From assembly GCA_002498365.1 (NCBI GenBank), contig DAHB01000004.1:149198-213197 (forward strand): a DNA stretch of 64,000 nt, given 5' to 3'. Both the position numbers and the translations under genes were made by a program. The number at the start of each line of letters is the position of its first letter. Position 1 is the first letter of the stretch. Positions 24,173-32,943 of this stretch are shown one piece after another. Below the pieces are notes generated by a model. The model ran no database searches. It was not told the DNA's origin and saw only the letters and a program-made list of their open reading frames with translations. The DNA is from Methanomassiliicoccaceae archaeon UBA421. Lineage in GTDB: Archaea; Thermoplasmatota; Thermoplasmata; Methanomassiliicoccales; Methanomethylophilaceae.

Positions 24173-26764
24173 ATGTACGCTAACGAGCAAAAACTCAGGC
24201 GAACCTTGTTGTTGCTTGCCGCAACGGCATTCTTGATGTTGGGCCTCGGCGCCTCGGCGCTGTTAGTCAACGACATCGAAGAGGCCTCTGCGACATCAGA
24301 ACCCGAGTCAGACGTCCAGATCGGAGATTTCACATATGACCTGAATCCCTCTCTCCACACGGCTACGGTCAAGGGCTTGAGCGCCGCTGGGATGTCGAAG
24401 AATTCAGTCTCGATCCCCGCCAGCGTCGAGTCTTCTTCCACAAATTACAACGTTGTGTCAATAAACAGCTATGCCTTCGGAAACAACGAGACGCTGACGT
24501 CCGTCATTATCCAAGGGCATGTGAGCATATTCACCGGGGCTTTCAGCGGATGTACGAGCCTCATATCCGTGACCCTGCCTGACACCACTTCCGTTGTGGT
24601 GTCCGATGCTTTCTCCGGTTGCACCAGCCTCCATTCCCTGGGCCTGTTGGGCGGTTCGGTGACCGACTATGCCAATGTAATCGGTCTGTTCCCCGAGACG
24701 ATCACTTCCGTGGCGTTCAGCAGCACGGCGTCGGTCAGTCTTGCGAGCATCGCATCGATCGAACGGATCACGAAGATTGGAATTGCGGCCTCTACGTCGA
24801 CCCACGACATCTCGGGGCTCACCTTCAAGGACATGGTCGGAGCGACGATCGACGATGCCGATGATATAGAGGGCAAGGTTTTCGAACCGGAAACCCGCAC
24901 CGTATGGGTACAGATAGCAACGATCGCGCCATCCGACCCCAACGTGGAGTACGAGGTGAACAGGGCAGATATGACCGCTCAGGTTGTCGGCCTTTATAAT
25001 AATTCGACCACAGTGGCGGTCATCGACAGCTGGTTCATCAGCGAAGGCGCGGCCTTCGAGGTCACCTCCATCGCCGACAATGCCTTCTCTGGCTACATTC
25101 CCCTTGCATCTGTGACGATTCCGGACGGCATAACGTCGATCGGAAACAGTGCGTTCAGCGGATGCACGTCGCTGACGTCGGTGACAGTGCCGGACAGCGT
25201 GACATCGATAGGAAACAACGCGTTCCATTATTGCTCCAATCTTGCCTCGGCGACGATGTCGGACAATCTGACCTCGATCGGCTCCAGCCTGTTCCATGGC
25301 TGTTCGGCACTGACGAGCATCGCGATACCGGATGGAGTAACGTCCATTGGCAGCAGTGCGTTCGCCGGGTGCTCTTCCTTGGAGACGGTCACGATACCGG
25401 AGGGCGTAATTTCGATAGGGGACAGTGCTTTCAACGGTTGCTCTTCTTTGGAAACCATAACGCTGCCTGACAGCCTCACATCCATCGAGGATATGGCATT
25501 CTATGGATCCGGACTTACCTCCGTCACGGTTCCCCAAAACGTCTCTTCCATCGGCGAGGGCCCATTCTCCAACTGTCAGAACCTCGACGAAATATTTGTG
25601 GCCGACGAAAACGCGAACTACATGGACGAAGACGGGGTCCTGTACGATGCGGACGGCACCACGCTTGTCCAGTATCCAGGCGCACGGGCCGGGGCGTTCT
25701 CAATACCCGAGGGCGTGACGACGGTCGGAATGTATGCTTTCGCCTGGTCCTCCGTTACGTCGGTGACGATACCGGGCAGCGTAAATTCTCTGGAATTTTA
25801 TGCTTTCAGCTACAGCGCGGCGTTGACATCCGTGACCATGCCGGACAGCATCGGCACGATACCTCCAGCCTTCTCGGGATGCGATGCCCTCACCTATGTG
25901 ATGATCAAGGGAGGTGCTTCATCGACCGTTACAGACTATACGGGAATCCTTAACAAGATCCCCGCTCCGACTACGGTTGTCGTGGACAGCCCTGCGGCGG
26001 TCGACCTCACCAAGATAAGTGCCTTCGGCACCGTGACGAAGATACTGTTGACCGAAAACACGGTCGACTCTACCGGCCTCACGCTGAGGACGGGGGGCGA
26101 GGTTATCACCAACTCTGCCGAAAGGGCGGCGATGGCATATACGACTGATGACCTTTCCAGGATAATATGGGACGGCACAGCGACAGTACCATTACCAAGT
26201 GGCGAGAGCGGGCTCGTCTACAATGGCAACGATCAGGTCGGTGCCGTTAATACTGACAAGTATTTATTCGCCACAAACATAGGAAAGGTTCCTGGGACAT
26301 ATACTTCGACGGCTACACTTACCGATCAGACCAACGATACTTGGTCTGACGGGACCACGAGCAACAAGACCGTGACCTGGTCCATAGCAAAGGCCACTCT
26401 GACCGCAACTTACTCGGGAGAGACGGTGGTTTATGGAACTGCTCCGGCGCTTACCGTCACCGTAACGGGATTCGTTGGAAACGAGACCGCATCCGATGCA
26501 GATGGCTATTCGGCTCCTACGGTCAGCAACTCCGACACCGCGGTTGGAACATATTCCCTGACACCTGCAGGAGGTTCTGCTGACAACTACGAGTTCTCAT
26601 ATGTGGCAGGAACTCTGACCATAGAAGCGGCCGGTGATGGTGATGATAGTGATGATTCCGGCGATGTCGGGACCAATGACAACACCTTCCTGTACGTCGG
26701 GGCTTCCGCCGCCGCAATAGCGATAATAGCCGCATTGGCTGTGATAGTGATAAGAAGGCGGTAA
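24173..26764 (+). CDS. BspA-type leucine-rich-repeat surface protein with MBG domain
   Basis: 863 residues. An N-terminal hydrophobic segment (about 12-36) is a signal or anchor. Multiple LRR_5 repeats follow (about 80-200 and 290-560) with the recurring core FSGCTSLTSVTVPDSVTSIG, 23 residues apart. Around 650-820 are MBG-type modules (SIAKATLTATYSGETVVYGT). An acidic linker (GDGDDSDDSGDVG) leads to a C-terminal membrane helix and RRR, so the protein is anchored with its bulk outside. Such proteins are adhesins in gut-associated microbes. It shares the MBG module with the gene at 58096-60891. Confidence 0.92.
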   Translation: MYANEQKLRRTLLLLAATAFLMLGLGASALLVNDIEEASATSEPESDVQIGDFTYDLNPSLHTATVKGLSAAGMSKNSVSIPASVESSSTNYNVVSINSYAFGNNETLTSVIIQGHVSIFTGAFSGCTSLISVTLPDTTSVVVSDAFSGCTSLHSLGLLGGSVTDYANVIGLFPETITSVAFSSTASVSLASIASIERITKIGIAASTSTHDISGLTFKDMVGATIDDADDIEGKVFEPETRTVWVQIATIAPSDPNVEYEVNRADMTAQVVGLYNNSTTVAVIDSWFISEGAAFEVTSIADNAFSGYIPLASVTIPDGITSIGNSAFSGCTSLTSVTVPDSVTSIGNNAFHYCSNLASATMSDNLTSIGSSLFHGCSALTSIAIPDGVTSIGSSAFAGCSSLETVTIPEGVISIGDSAFNGCSSLETITLPDSLTSIEDMAFYGSGLTSVTVPQNVSSIGEGPFSNCQNLDEIFVADENANYMDEDGVLYDADGTTLVQYPGARAGAFSIPEGVTTVGMYAFAWSSVTSVTIPGSVNSLEFYAFSYSAALTSVTMPDSIGTIPPAFSGCDALTYVMIKGGASSTVTDYTGILNKIPAPTTVVVDSPAAVDLTKISAFGTVTKILLTENTVDSTGLTLRTGGEVITNSAERAAMAYTTDDLSRIIWDGTATVPLPSGESGLVYNGNDQVGAVNTDKYLFATNIGKVPGTYTSTATLTDQTNDTWSDGTTSNKTVTWSIAKATLTATYSGETVVYGTAPALTVTVTGFVGNETASDADGYSAPTVSNSDTAVGTYSLTPAGGSADNYEFSYVAGTLTIEAAGDGDDSDDSGDVGTNDNTFLYVGASAAAIAIIAALAVIVIRRR

Positions 26765-26785
26765 GCTAAAACTTTTGATTTAAAA

Positions 26786-26825
26786 CCCCGCCCATCCGGG
26801 CGGGGGAATATCTCTTTTAATTGTT
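26786..26825 (+). terminator. Hairpin terminator after the LRR protein
   Basis: CCCCGCCC (26786-26793) pairs with GGGCGGGG (26798-26805) around loop ATCC, followed by a T-rich tract (TCTCTTTTAATTGTTTTT). An 8-bp G-C stem plus T run is a clear transcription stop. Confidence 0.75.
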
Positions 26826-26957
26826 TTTATACAAGTATATCAATAATATTTAAGGTATCCGTTCTTTTTAAAAGCAAGGACCAGAGCATCTCATACAATT
26901 GATTTGCTGGCACATCGTCTTCCTTTATTTTTACATCAGATGATCGAGAATTTTTAT

Positions 26958-27176
26958 TCACCTGATTTCGATGGCGCCGCCGCAACATAGATCGACGCAC
27001 AGTCCGCATCCGTCGCACTTCGTGGAATCGACATAAGTACGCCATCCCATCGCGGCGCTATCGTCCTGTTCCCTGTGTATAGTGCCGAGAGGACACTTCC
27101 TCATCGGTTCGCAGTACTCTTCCAAAGAAGGGCATTTTTCCATATCGATGTATGCTTCGATCTTACCGACCTCCAT
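26958..27176 (-). CDS. Small ferredoxin-like [4Fe-4S] protein, divergent from arsR
   Basis: 72 residues from ATG 27176, chosen because a minus-strand TATA-like TTAATAAA (27202-27209) is centred about 28 nt upstream. The C-terminal cluster is canonical (CDGCGLCVDLC) and followed by a fifth cysteine and GGAIEI instead of Pro. The N-terminal half has cysteines with different spacing (CPSLEEYC...KCP). It may hold one regular and one irregular cluster. It faces away from the arsenic operon and shares its intergenic region, which suggests co-regulation. Confidence 0.75.
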   Translation of the reverse strand: MEVGKIEAYIDMEKCPSLEEYCEPMRKCPLGTIHREQDDSAAMGWRTYVDSTKCDGCGLCVDLCCGGAIEIR

Positions 27177-27325
27177 GACATCATATCTACCGGGGACCGG
27201 TTTATTAACACTCTCCCGCACGGTATTTTTTTCTTTGCTGGTCCGCTTTTCTCCCGGCCGAAAGATAAGATATCTTAAGATCTCTCGATCGCCTCCTCCA
27301 CTCTTCAAGGTCGATTGAACAAGTA

Positions 27326-27375
27326 TTAAATATGACGAGCCGTAATGAATTCGTATATTCGAATATGCGAATATG
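27326..27375 (+). promoter_or_regulatory. arsR promoter and operator
   Basis: TTAAATAT (27326-27333) is the TATA box; start of transcription would fall near 27355. The perfect palindrome ATATTCGAATAT (27355-27366) covers that point, and CGAATATG is repeated in tandem (27360-27367 and 27368-27375). ArsR-type repressors bind such AT-rich inverted repeats, so autoregulation is likely. Confidence 0.65.
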
Positions 27376-27394
27376 TAAATTCAAACGGTGTACA

Positions 27395-27727
27395 ATGGAG
27401 AATATAATCGATGTCTTGAAAGCGCTGTCCGATGAAACCAGGCTCCGGATGATAAGTTTGCTGAAGGTCAGAGAGCTCTGCGTATGCGACATAATGGATA
27501 CGCTGGAGATTACACAGACCAAGGCGTCGAGGCACCTGAAGAACCTGAAGGCCGTTGGGCTGGTGACAGACCGCCAGCAGGCCCAATGGGTGTACTATTC
27601 CATCGCGCACGGAATAGATGACCGCCTGCTCGACGAACTGATCGACAGGGCACGCATATCCGAACCGTACAAATCGGACCTGATAAGGCTGGAAGAGCGC
27701 GGGAGCAGATGCGGAAGGGAGTGCTGA
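27395..27727 (+). CDS. arsR: ArsR-family metalloid-responsive repressor
   Basis: 110 residues from ATG 27395 (MENIIDVLKALSDETRLRM), the position that matches family N-termini. The winged helix contains ELCVCDIMD, the classic ELCVCDL-type As(III) site with two cysteines, then the recognition helix (TQTKASRHLKNLKAVGLV). Two more cysteines end the protein (SRCGREC). GGTG precedes the ATG. Longer in-frame starts would overlap the operator. First gene of an operon with acr3, arsM and arsC. Confidence 0.92.
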   Translation: MENIIDVLKALSDETRLRMISLLKVRELCVCDIMDTLEITQTKASRHLKNLKAVGLVTDRQQAQWVYYSIAHGIDDRLLDELIDRARISEPYKSDLIRLEERGSRCGREC

Positions 27728-27756
27728 AAATCCGCATGTAAGTATGAAGGCGTTTT

Positions 27757-28833
27757 ATGAGCGAAGAACAGAGATCGGGCATCGGTGTTTTCGAAAAGTA
27801 TCTGACGCTGTGGGTTTTGCTCTGCATGGCAGCAGGGGTCCTGATAGGTAAATTCGTATCCGCGATACCGGACTTCCTGGAGTCGCTGGAGGTCGCGGGC
27901 ATAAACATGCCCATTGCAATCCTGATCTGGCTGATGATCTATCCGATGATGATGAAGGTCGACTTCAAATCGGTCATGAACGTCAGGAAGCATCCCAAGG
28001 CGATCCTGATATCCACCGGGAGCACCTGGGTGATCAAACCGTTCCTCATGTTCGGACTCGCAACGCTGTTCCTGGCGTTGATCTTCAAGCCGCTGATACC
28101 GGCGGACCTGGCCCAAGATTTCGTTACAGGGGCGGTTATACTGGGAGTGGCCCCGTGCACCGCGATGGTGTTCGTCTGGAGCGCCCTCACAAAGGGTGAC
28201 CCGGCATACACGTTAGTGCAGGTGTCGATCAACGACATCATTATCCTTATATTGTTCATCCCGTTGGTGCAGCTTTTGCTGGGAATAAACAATGTAGCTG
28301 TTCCCTGGGATACGCTGGCGTTTTCTGTCGTATTGTTCGTGGTCGTGCCTCTGGCCGCAGGTGCGGCAACTCGCATCTTGATGATAAGAAAGAAGGGCAT
28401 CGAATACTTCAACAGAAAATTCGTTCCGAAATTCGGCGGTATCACCAGCGTCGGCCTTCTGCTCACGCTCATACTGATCTTCTCTTTCCAAGGGGACGTA
28501 ATAATGGAGCAGCCTCTGTTCGTTCTTCTGATCGCAGTTCCACTGATACTGCAGAACATTATCTCCTGGAGCCTCACTTACGGCCTATGCATCTGGACCC
28601 GACAGCCGCACAGGGTCGCGGCCCCGGTCTCTCTGATAGCCGCCTCTGACTTCTTCGAGCTTGCGGTCGCGGTGGCCATAGCCCTTTTCGGGCCCGGGTC
28701 CCCTGTGGTGCTGGTATGCACAGTGGGAGTCCTTACCGAAGTGCCGGTGATGTTGCTTCTGGTGAAGATCGTGAACAAAACGAAAAACAGGTTCCCTCAG
28801 GACAACAGAGGCGACACAATAATCAGGACTTGA
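27757..28833 (+). CDS. acr3: Arsenite efflux permease, Acr3 family
   Basis: 358 residues with ten hydrophobic segments. The Acr3 signature APCTAMVFVWSALTKGDPAY (about 131-150), including the essential cysteine, is intact, as is SINDIIIL. Exports As(OH)3 across the membrane using the ion gradient. It starts 29 nt after the arsR stop. There is no arsA ATPase in the window, so export is secondary. Confidence 0.95.
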   Translation: MSEEQRSGIGVFEKYLTLWVLLCMAAGVLIGKFVSAIPDFLESLEVAGINMPIAILIWLMIYPMMMKVDFKSVMNVRKHPKAILISTGSTWVIKPFLMFGLATLFLALIFKPLIPADLAQDFVTGAVILGVAPCTAMVFVWSALTKGDPAYTLVQVSINDIIILILFIPLVQLLLGINNVAVPWDTLAFSVVLFVVVPLAAGAATRILMIRKKGIEYFNRKFVPKFGGITSVGLLLTLILIFSFQGDVIMEQPLFVLLIAVPLILQNIISWSLTYGLCIWTRQPHRVAAPVSLIAASDFFELAVAVAIALFGPGSPVVLVCTVGVLTEVPVMLLLVKIVNKTKNRFPQDNRGDTIIRT

Positions 28834-28871
28834 GACGTCATAAAGTTACAACTCTCGATCGAGGTTTATAT

Positions 28872-29684
28872 ATGAAAGATAAGGAAGAGATTAGGGAATC
28901 GATAAGAAAGGATTATTCCGATGTGGCAAAGGGCGCATCTAAGGGATGTTGCGGCGGCGGACTAGGATGCTGTAGCACTATTGAAATTAAAAACGCCTCT
29001 CTGACCATGGGATATTCGAAAGAAGACCTCAAAGAAATACCCCTGGGGGCGAACATGGGGCTCGGGTGCGGAAATCCTATAGCAATAGCCTTGCTGAAAG
29101 AGGGGGAAAGGATTCTGGACCTGGGAAGCGGAGGAGGCTTCGATTCTTTCCTGGCCAGAAGAAAAGTGGGCGAGACGGGGTTCGTCATCGGGATCGATAT
29201 GACGCCCGAAATGATCAAACTTGCAAGGAATAACGCAAAGAAGAGCGGCTTCGACAACGTTGAATTCCGCCTTGGGGAGATTGAAAATCTTCCTGTCGCC
29301 GACTGCTCAATGGACGTGGTCATATCGAACTGCGTGATCAATCTGTCCCTGGACAAACAGCGTGTCTTCAAAGAGGCATACAGGGTTCTGAAGAGTGGCG
29401 GGAGGCTTTCGGTATCCGATGTGGTCGCTACTGCGGATATTCCCGAAGAAATCAAAGGCGATCTTGCGAGCATCTCGAACTGCATCGCCGGTGCGGAGCA
29501 TGTAGACAGACTAAAGGTCATGTTGGAAAATGCCGGTTTCATCAAAATACGAATGATGCCAAAAGACAACAGCAGAGAGATCATAAAAAGTTGGGAATCG
29601 GGAAATAATCCGGAAGATTTCGTCGCATCATTCATAATCGAAGCAGAAAAACCGCAGCAAAGGAGCCAAGAAAGTGAACGATAA
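28872..29684 (+). CDS. arsM: Arsenite S-adenosylmethionine methyltransferase
   Basis: 270 residues. ATG 28872 follows GAGG at a good distance. Early cysteines in GCCGGGLGCC, then SAM-binding ILDLGSGGGFDSFLA (about 80), GIDMTPEMI, and the conserved cysteine in VISNCVINLS near 155, with another in ISNCIAGAE near 205, match the As(III)-binding set of ArsM. Converts arsenite to methylated arsenicals. It overlaps arsC by 11 nt. Confidence 0.92.
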   Translation: MKDKEEIRESIRKDYSDVAKGASKGCCGGGLGCCSTIEIKNASLTMGYSKEDLKEIPLGANMGLGCGNPIAIALLKEGERILDLGSGGGFDSFLARRKVGETGFVIGIDMTPEMIKLARNNAKKSGFDNVEFRLGEIENLPVADCSMDVVISNCVINLSLDKQRVFKEAYRVLKSGGRLSVSDVVATADIPEEIKGDLASISNCIAGAEHVDRLKVMLENAGFIKIRMMPKDNSREIIKSWESGNNPEDFVASFIIEAEKPQQRSQESER

Positions 29685-30075
29685 ACCCAAAGTTGCGTTC
29701 ATATGCGTACACAATTCCTGCCGTTCGCAGATAGCAGAGGCCCTCGGTAAGCACTACGCAGGAGATGTCTTTGAAAGCTATTCTGCCGGCACGGATGTAG
29801 ATCTGTGCATCGACAAGGACGCAGTGAGGTTGATGAAAGAGAAATACGATATCGACATGGAGAAGACCCAGTATCCAAAAAATGTGGAGTCGCTTCCGAT
29901 AATCGATGTCAAGATATCGATGGGGTGCGGCGTATCATGCCCTCATATTCATGCCGGTGTTTCAGAGGATTGGGAACTGGAAGACCCCAGAGGCAGAGGG
30001 GACGATTTTCTTCTAATGGTTATCGACCGGATCGACATGAAGATCAGAGGTCTCGTGGACAGTCTGCGATCGTGA
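29674..30075 (+). CDS. arsC: Arsenate reductase, low-molecular-weight phosphatase type
   Basis: 133 residues starting with GTG 29674 inside the end of arsM. The phosphatase loop CVHNSCRSQ (C-x5-R-S) is at residues 11-19. A later pair GCGVSCPHI gives the second and third redox cysteines used by thioredoxin-coupled ArsC. Reduces arsenate to arsenite for efflux or methylation. Last gene of the ars operon. Confidence 0.92.
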   Translation: MNDKPKVAFICVHNSCRSQIAEALGKHYAGDVFESYSAGTDVDLCIDKDAVRLMKEKYDIDMEKTQYPKNVESLPIIDVKISMGCGVSCPHIHAGVSEDWELEDPRGRGDDFLLMVIDRIDMKIRGLVDSLRS

Positions 30076-30273
30076 ATAGCTTCAGAGATTTTTAGAATTG
30101 ATGACCGTGTCCGGATGTGCGCCGGGAAGTCGCCCTCTCGATCAGGCGGCAGGCCATATAGTATTTTCTTCGGATCTCACCGAAGATTGCAACGCCCGGT
30201 GCATCGAAGAATGGCCTTCCCTGACCGCATCGCAAGCCCGTACAGCCCGTGGGAGTATACCTTTTCGCCAGAG

Positions 30274-30933
30274 TCACTTAACCAGTACAAGAAGCATCTT
30301 GAACCGGGTCACTCCCTTCACGGAGTGCGGGACCCCTTTCGGCATGACGATCGAATCGCCTTCCTTGAGATGGAACTCCTTACCGCCGATGACAATCTCG
30401 CCCTCTCCGTCCAGGGCAACGACGAAAGCGTCTCCGGGTGCGGTATGCGCGTTCAGACCTTCACCCTCGTCTATAGCGATCACGGAAAGATTGAGGCTGT
30501 CCCTCTTCACTAGTGTCAGGTTGACGACCTGACCGGGACGGTATTCCACCATCTCTTTAGCGGCCATCCTGGTAGAAGCATCGATGTTCTTGATTAATTC
30601 CCCTTCCATGGGAAGTAATATGCTTGCATACTTAACTGGTTTTGCTGCCGATATCGTCACATCGGTTTCTTCGGGGATGACGTAGACCTCGCCTGCGGAT
30701 ATCTCGGCCGGAGGTTCCGAACCTATATGCAATATCCCGCTGAGTACCAGTATGATGTTATTGTAGGGGGCCTTCATCTCGCTGATCTCCTCTCCCTCGT
30801 CCAGGAAGTATACGTATATCTCCGCCGATCGAGAGTACGACACGCCGTAGCTTATTGTCTGGCCCCTTCCCTCCGAGACCAGGTCCTCCAGTCTGAATTT
30901 TTTTGTATAACCGACCTTCCTGAAGACCGACAT
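30274..30933 (-). CDS. Bicupin protein of unknown function
   Basis: 219 residues with two cupin barrels. The second is clearer: NAHTAPGDAFVVALDGEGEI and the later GDSIVMPKGVPHSV (metal-ligand His in both). The first (about 50-115) has a degenerate metal site. Members include dioxygenases, isomerases and sensor modules; none can be assigned. It separates the ars operon from the ArsD-like gene, with which it is divergent. Confidence 0.8.
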   Translation of the reverse strand: MSVFRKVGYTKKFRLEDLVSEGRGQTISYGVSYSRSAEIYVYFLDEGEEISEMKAPYNNIILVLSGILHIGSEPPAEISAGEVYVIPEETDVTISAAKPVKYASILLPMEGELIKNIDASTRMAAKEMVEYRPGQVVNLTLVKRDSLNLSVIAIDEGEGLNAHTAPGDAFVVALDGEGEIVIGGKEFHLKEGDSIVMPKGVPHSVKGVTRFKMLLVLVK

Positions 30934-31030
30934 AAAGGTGACATAGCCTCAATGAACAATATACTTCCCTGTTCAGGCCTTTCCCAAATAACTGTAAAAA
31001 GGTAAAATACGCCTATTGCGGTACTTGTCC

Positions 31031-31411
31031 ATGGACAACACGCTGACAGTTTTTGATTCGGAATATGCCCGCTCCGAGCACCGTTCCGATTATGAAAGGT
31101 TCAAGAGATCCATGGATGCCCTTGCAAAGAACGGTATCGGGATCAAATATGTGGACTGCGGGTCGGCGGCGGATGTCGCAGGGGACGGGGAGGCCCGAGA
31201 GATCGTGGAATCCGAGGGCTTCGGTTCCCTTCCGATCGCAGAATACAACGGAGTGGCGATAGCGATGGGCGAATACGTTTCGGACCAGGACCTTGCTGAC
31301 TTCCTGAACGTTCCCGACGGTGTCCTGAGCGTTGACCGCTCAAAGCCTCCCGCGCTCAACGAACTGGGCCCATCGTGCTCATGCGGCTCCGGCGGAACGG
31401 TCCCAAAGTGA
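31031..31411 (+). CDS. ArsD-like protein lacking the usual arsenite-binding cysteines
   Basis: 126 residues from ATG 31031 (MDNTLTVFDSEY). The beginning TLTVFD, the central GFGSLPIAEYNGVAIAMGEYVSDQDLADFL (read as GSLPI, then GVAIAMGEY, then DLADFL) and the length follow the thioredoxin-like ArsD metallochaperone. The N-terminal Cys-Cys pair that receives arsenite is replaced by EYAR. A CSCG motif at the C-terminus (near 116) may substitute. It lies close to, but not in, the ars operon. A distant or repurposed ArsD is the best reading. Confidence 0.6.
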   Translation: MDNTLTVFDSEYARSEHRSDYERFKRSMDALAKNGIGIKYVDCGSAADVAGDGEAREIVESEGFGSLPIAEYNGVAIAMGEYVSDQDLADFLNVPDGVLSVDRSKPPALNELGPSCSCGSGGTVPK

Positions 31412-32701
31412 TCAGAGGACCTTCCAAGACCCGGAGCGACGGCTTCCGATCCTGACCAGCGAACCGTCCGACTTGAGGTCTGAGATGTGGCGTTCGACCT
31501 GACGCCTGCCAAGGCCTACGACCTCCGACAACCGGCCGACGGTTATGCTGCGGTCGGAGGATATCGCTTCAAGTATCCTTTCGGCCGCAGGGGCCCTCTC
31601 TGCCCGGGGAGCTCCCCGTCTGACGACCGATACCGTTACGGTACCGGACCTGTAGTCTTCGTCGATGGCCGCTTCATATCCCGCCGCATCCATCTCCGAT
31701 AACGCCCGTCCGAGGCCGCGGCAATGAGAGACCGTGCCCAGGATCTTTGCCACTGCCGGATTCCTGCGGTCTTTGGCGCCTTTCACCGACAGCTCTCTCC
31801 CTGCACGGAACAGTCCAGAATTCGATATCTTGACCTTACCTTCCATACATTCCACGGAAACTCCGTCACCGAAGTAGAAATCAGAATGTGCCAGTGCATT
31901 GATTATCAGCTCTTTGACCGGTCCCGATATATCCGGAAGGAGAAGATCGATAGCATCCGATACATCAAGGTAGTAATCTACGACATTACCCGTCCATCTT
32001 CCGTCTTCCGAATCTATCAGTTTTTTCTCGTCCCTATATCGGAGACGGTAGCCAGGATATATCGATGAAACAGTATAGTAATCAGAAAAGAGAAGGGCCC
32101 CTGCATTGGTCGGCCTCAGCCACCCGTCCGAATCGGCCGCCGATAAGGTGAACGACAGGAACTCGTCATCGCTGCGGCCCTCCCATATATGGCCCTTTTT
32201 CATTACCGACTTCCTGAAGGCCCTGACTGAATCTGTGCTGATGATCGAAATGTCCAATCCCGTAGGTTCCGTGTCGGATCCAGCGTCCGAACTGTCTCTG
32301 ATCATCGACCTGACGCTATCGGAGCCGCACCTCACGGTTTTACCTTCCGATCTAACGAACGTGCCGGTTTCACACGAACCACCGATAAAAACGGGCCGGA
32401 CATATCTTTCGGCAGACGGAACTTTCACAAAAAAACCATCCGGCGTTTTTACCATGTCCGATTCCATGAGGATATTTGAACTGACGACCGAACGGTCGAA
32501 AAGTCCCTTTCTTATCTCGGCCATCGTCTCTTCCGAGTCAGAATCAAAGCTCCCTTTGTTGAAAACACTGATGTGTCCGCCGCCCGAATTCGCGAACGCC
32601 GAATAATTTTCCCAGAATTTCAAGGGAAGGCAGTTCTGCAGGGGCATACTCTCTGTTCCCATCCCCTCCGGCCGGCTGGCCTTACCTTCAGCGTAGCGCA
32701 T
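31412..32701 (-). CDS. AlbA_2/ATPase-type transcriptional regulator
   Basis: 429 residues. The N-terminal AlbA_2-like domain (KFWENYSAFANSGGGHISV) is followed by a central segment with NAGALLFS, a GHKL-ATPase-like region (VKELIINALAHSDF then GKVKISNSGLF) and a C-terminal winged helix (TVGRLSEVVGLGRRQVERHI). This is the domain order of COG2865 predicted regulators. The upstream spacer carries a cluster of GACATTA half-sites, suggesting autoregulation. The 3' ends of this gene and the ArsD-like gene abut. Confidence 0.85.
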   Translation of the reverse strand: MRYAEGKASRPEGMGTESMPLQNCLPLKFWENYSAFANSGGGHISVFNKGSFDSDSEETMAEIRKGLFDRSVVSSNILMESDMVKTPDGFFVKVPSAERYVRPVFIGGSCETGTFVRSEGKTVRCGSDSVRSMIRDSSDAGSDTEPTGLDISIISTDSVRAFRKSVMKKGHIWEGRSDDEFLSFTLSAADSDGWLRPTNAGALLFSDYYTVSSIYPGYRLRYRDEKKLIDSEDGRWTGNVVDYYLDVSDAIDLLLPDISGPVKELIINALAHSDFYFGDGVSVECMEGKVKISNSGLFRAGRELSVKGAKDRRNPAVAKILGTVSHCRGLGRALSEMDAAGYEAAIDEDYRSGTVTVSVVRRGAPRAERAPAAERILEAISSDRSITVGRLSEVVGLGRRQVERHISDLKSDGSLVRIGSRRSGSWKVL

Positions 32702-32750
32702 TCACGCATCCCATAATAACAATCTTAATCATAGAATATAAAACTACCGA

Positions 32751-32858
32751 TTATAATGTCTTTTTAAAGACTTTTTATTGGATTATTTATGACAAATTAA
32801 AGACATTATTATGACATTAAACCATTATTATAATGTCATTTATCTATATTATGTCTTA
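32751..32858. promoter_or_regulatory. Operator cluster with repeated GACATTA/TAATGTC half-sites
   Basis: Exact half-sites occur at 32754-32760 (TAATGTC), 32802-32808 and 32813-32819 (GACATTA, 11 bp apart), and 32831-32837 (TAATGTC); a near match TTATGTC is at 32849-32855. The surrounding DNA is very AT-rich. The layout, on one helical face with both orientations, suits cooperative binding of a dimeric regulator, most likely the adjacent AlbA_2 protein. Confidence 0.6.
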
Positions 32859-32943
32859 TTTAATCTGTATGATATCAGATTCCCGCGACGACTGCATGAC
32901 GTAATTTGAAAAGAATCAAGTACAACGCCGTTATTGACGTACC

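Noticed and set aside
24300..26700. LRR repeats as a CRISPR-like or tandem DNA repeat
   Set aside because: Periodicity is 69 nt at the protein level with diverged DNA; there are no identical repeats with unique spacers. No CRISPR array was seen anywhere in the window.
31412..32701. Mobile element or defence gene (AlbA_2/Schlafen-like)
   Set aside because: No transposase, integrase or terminal repeats nearby; neighbours are metabolic. A regulator role is simpler.
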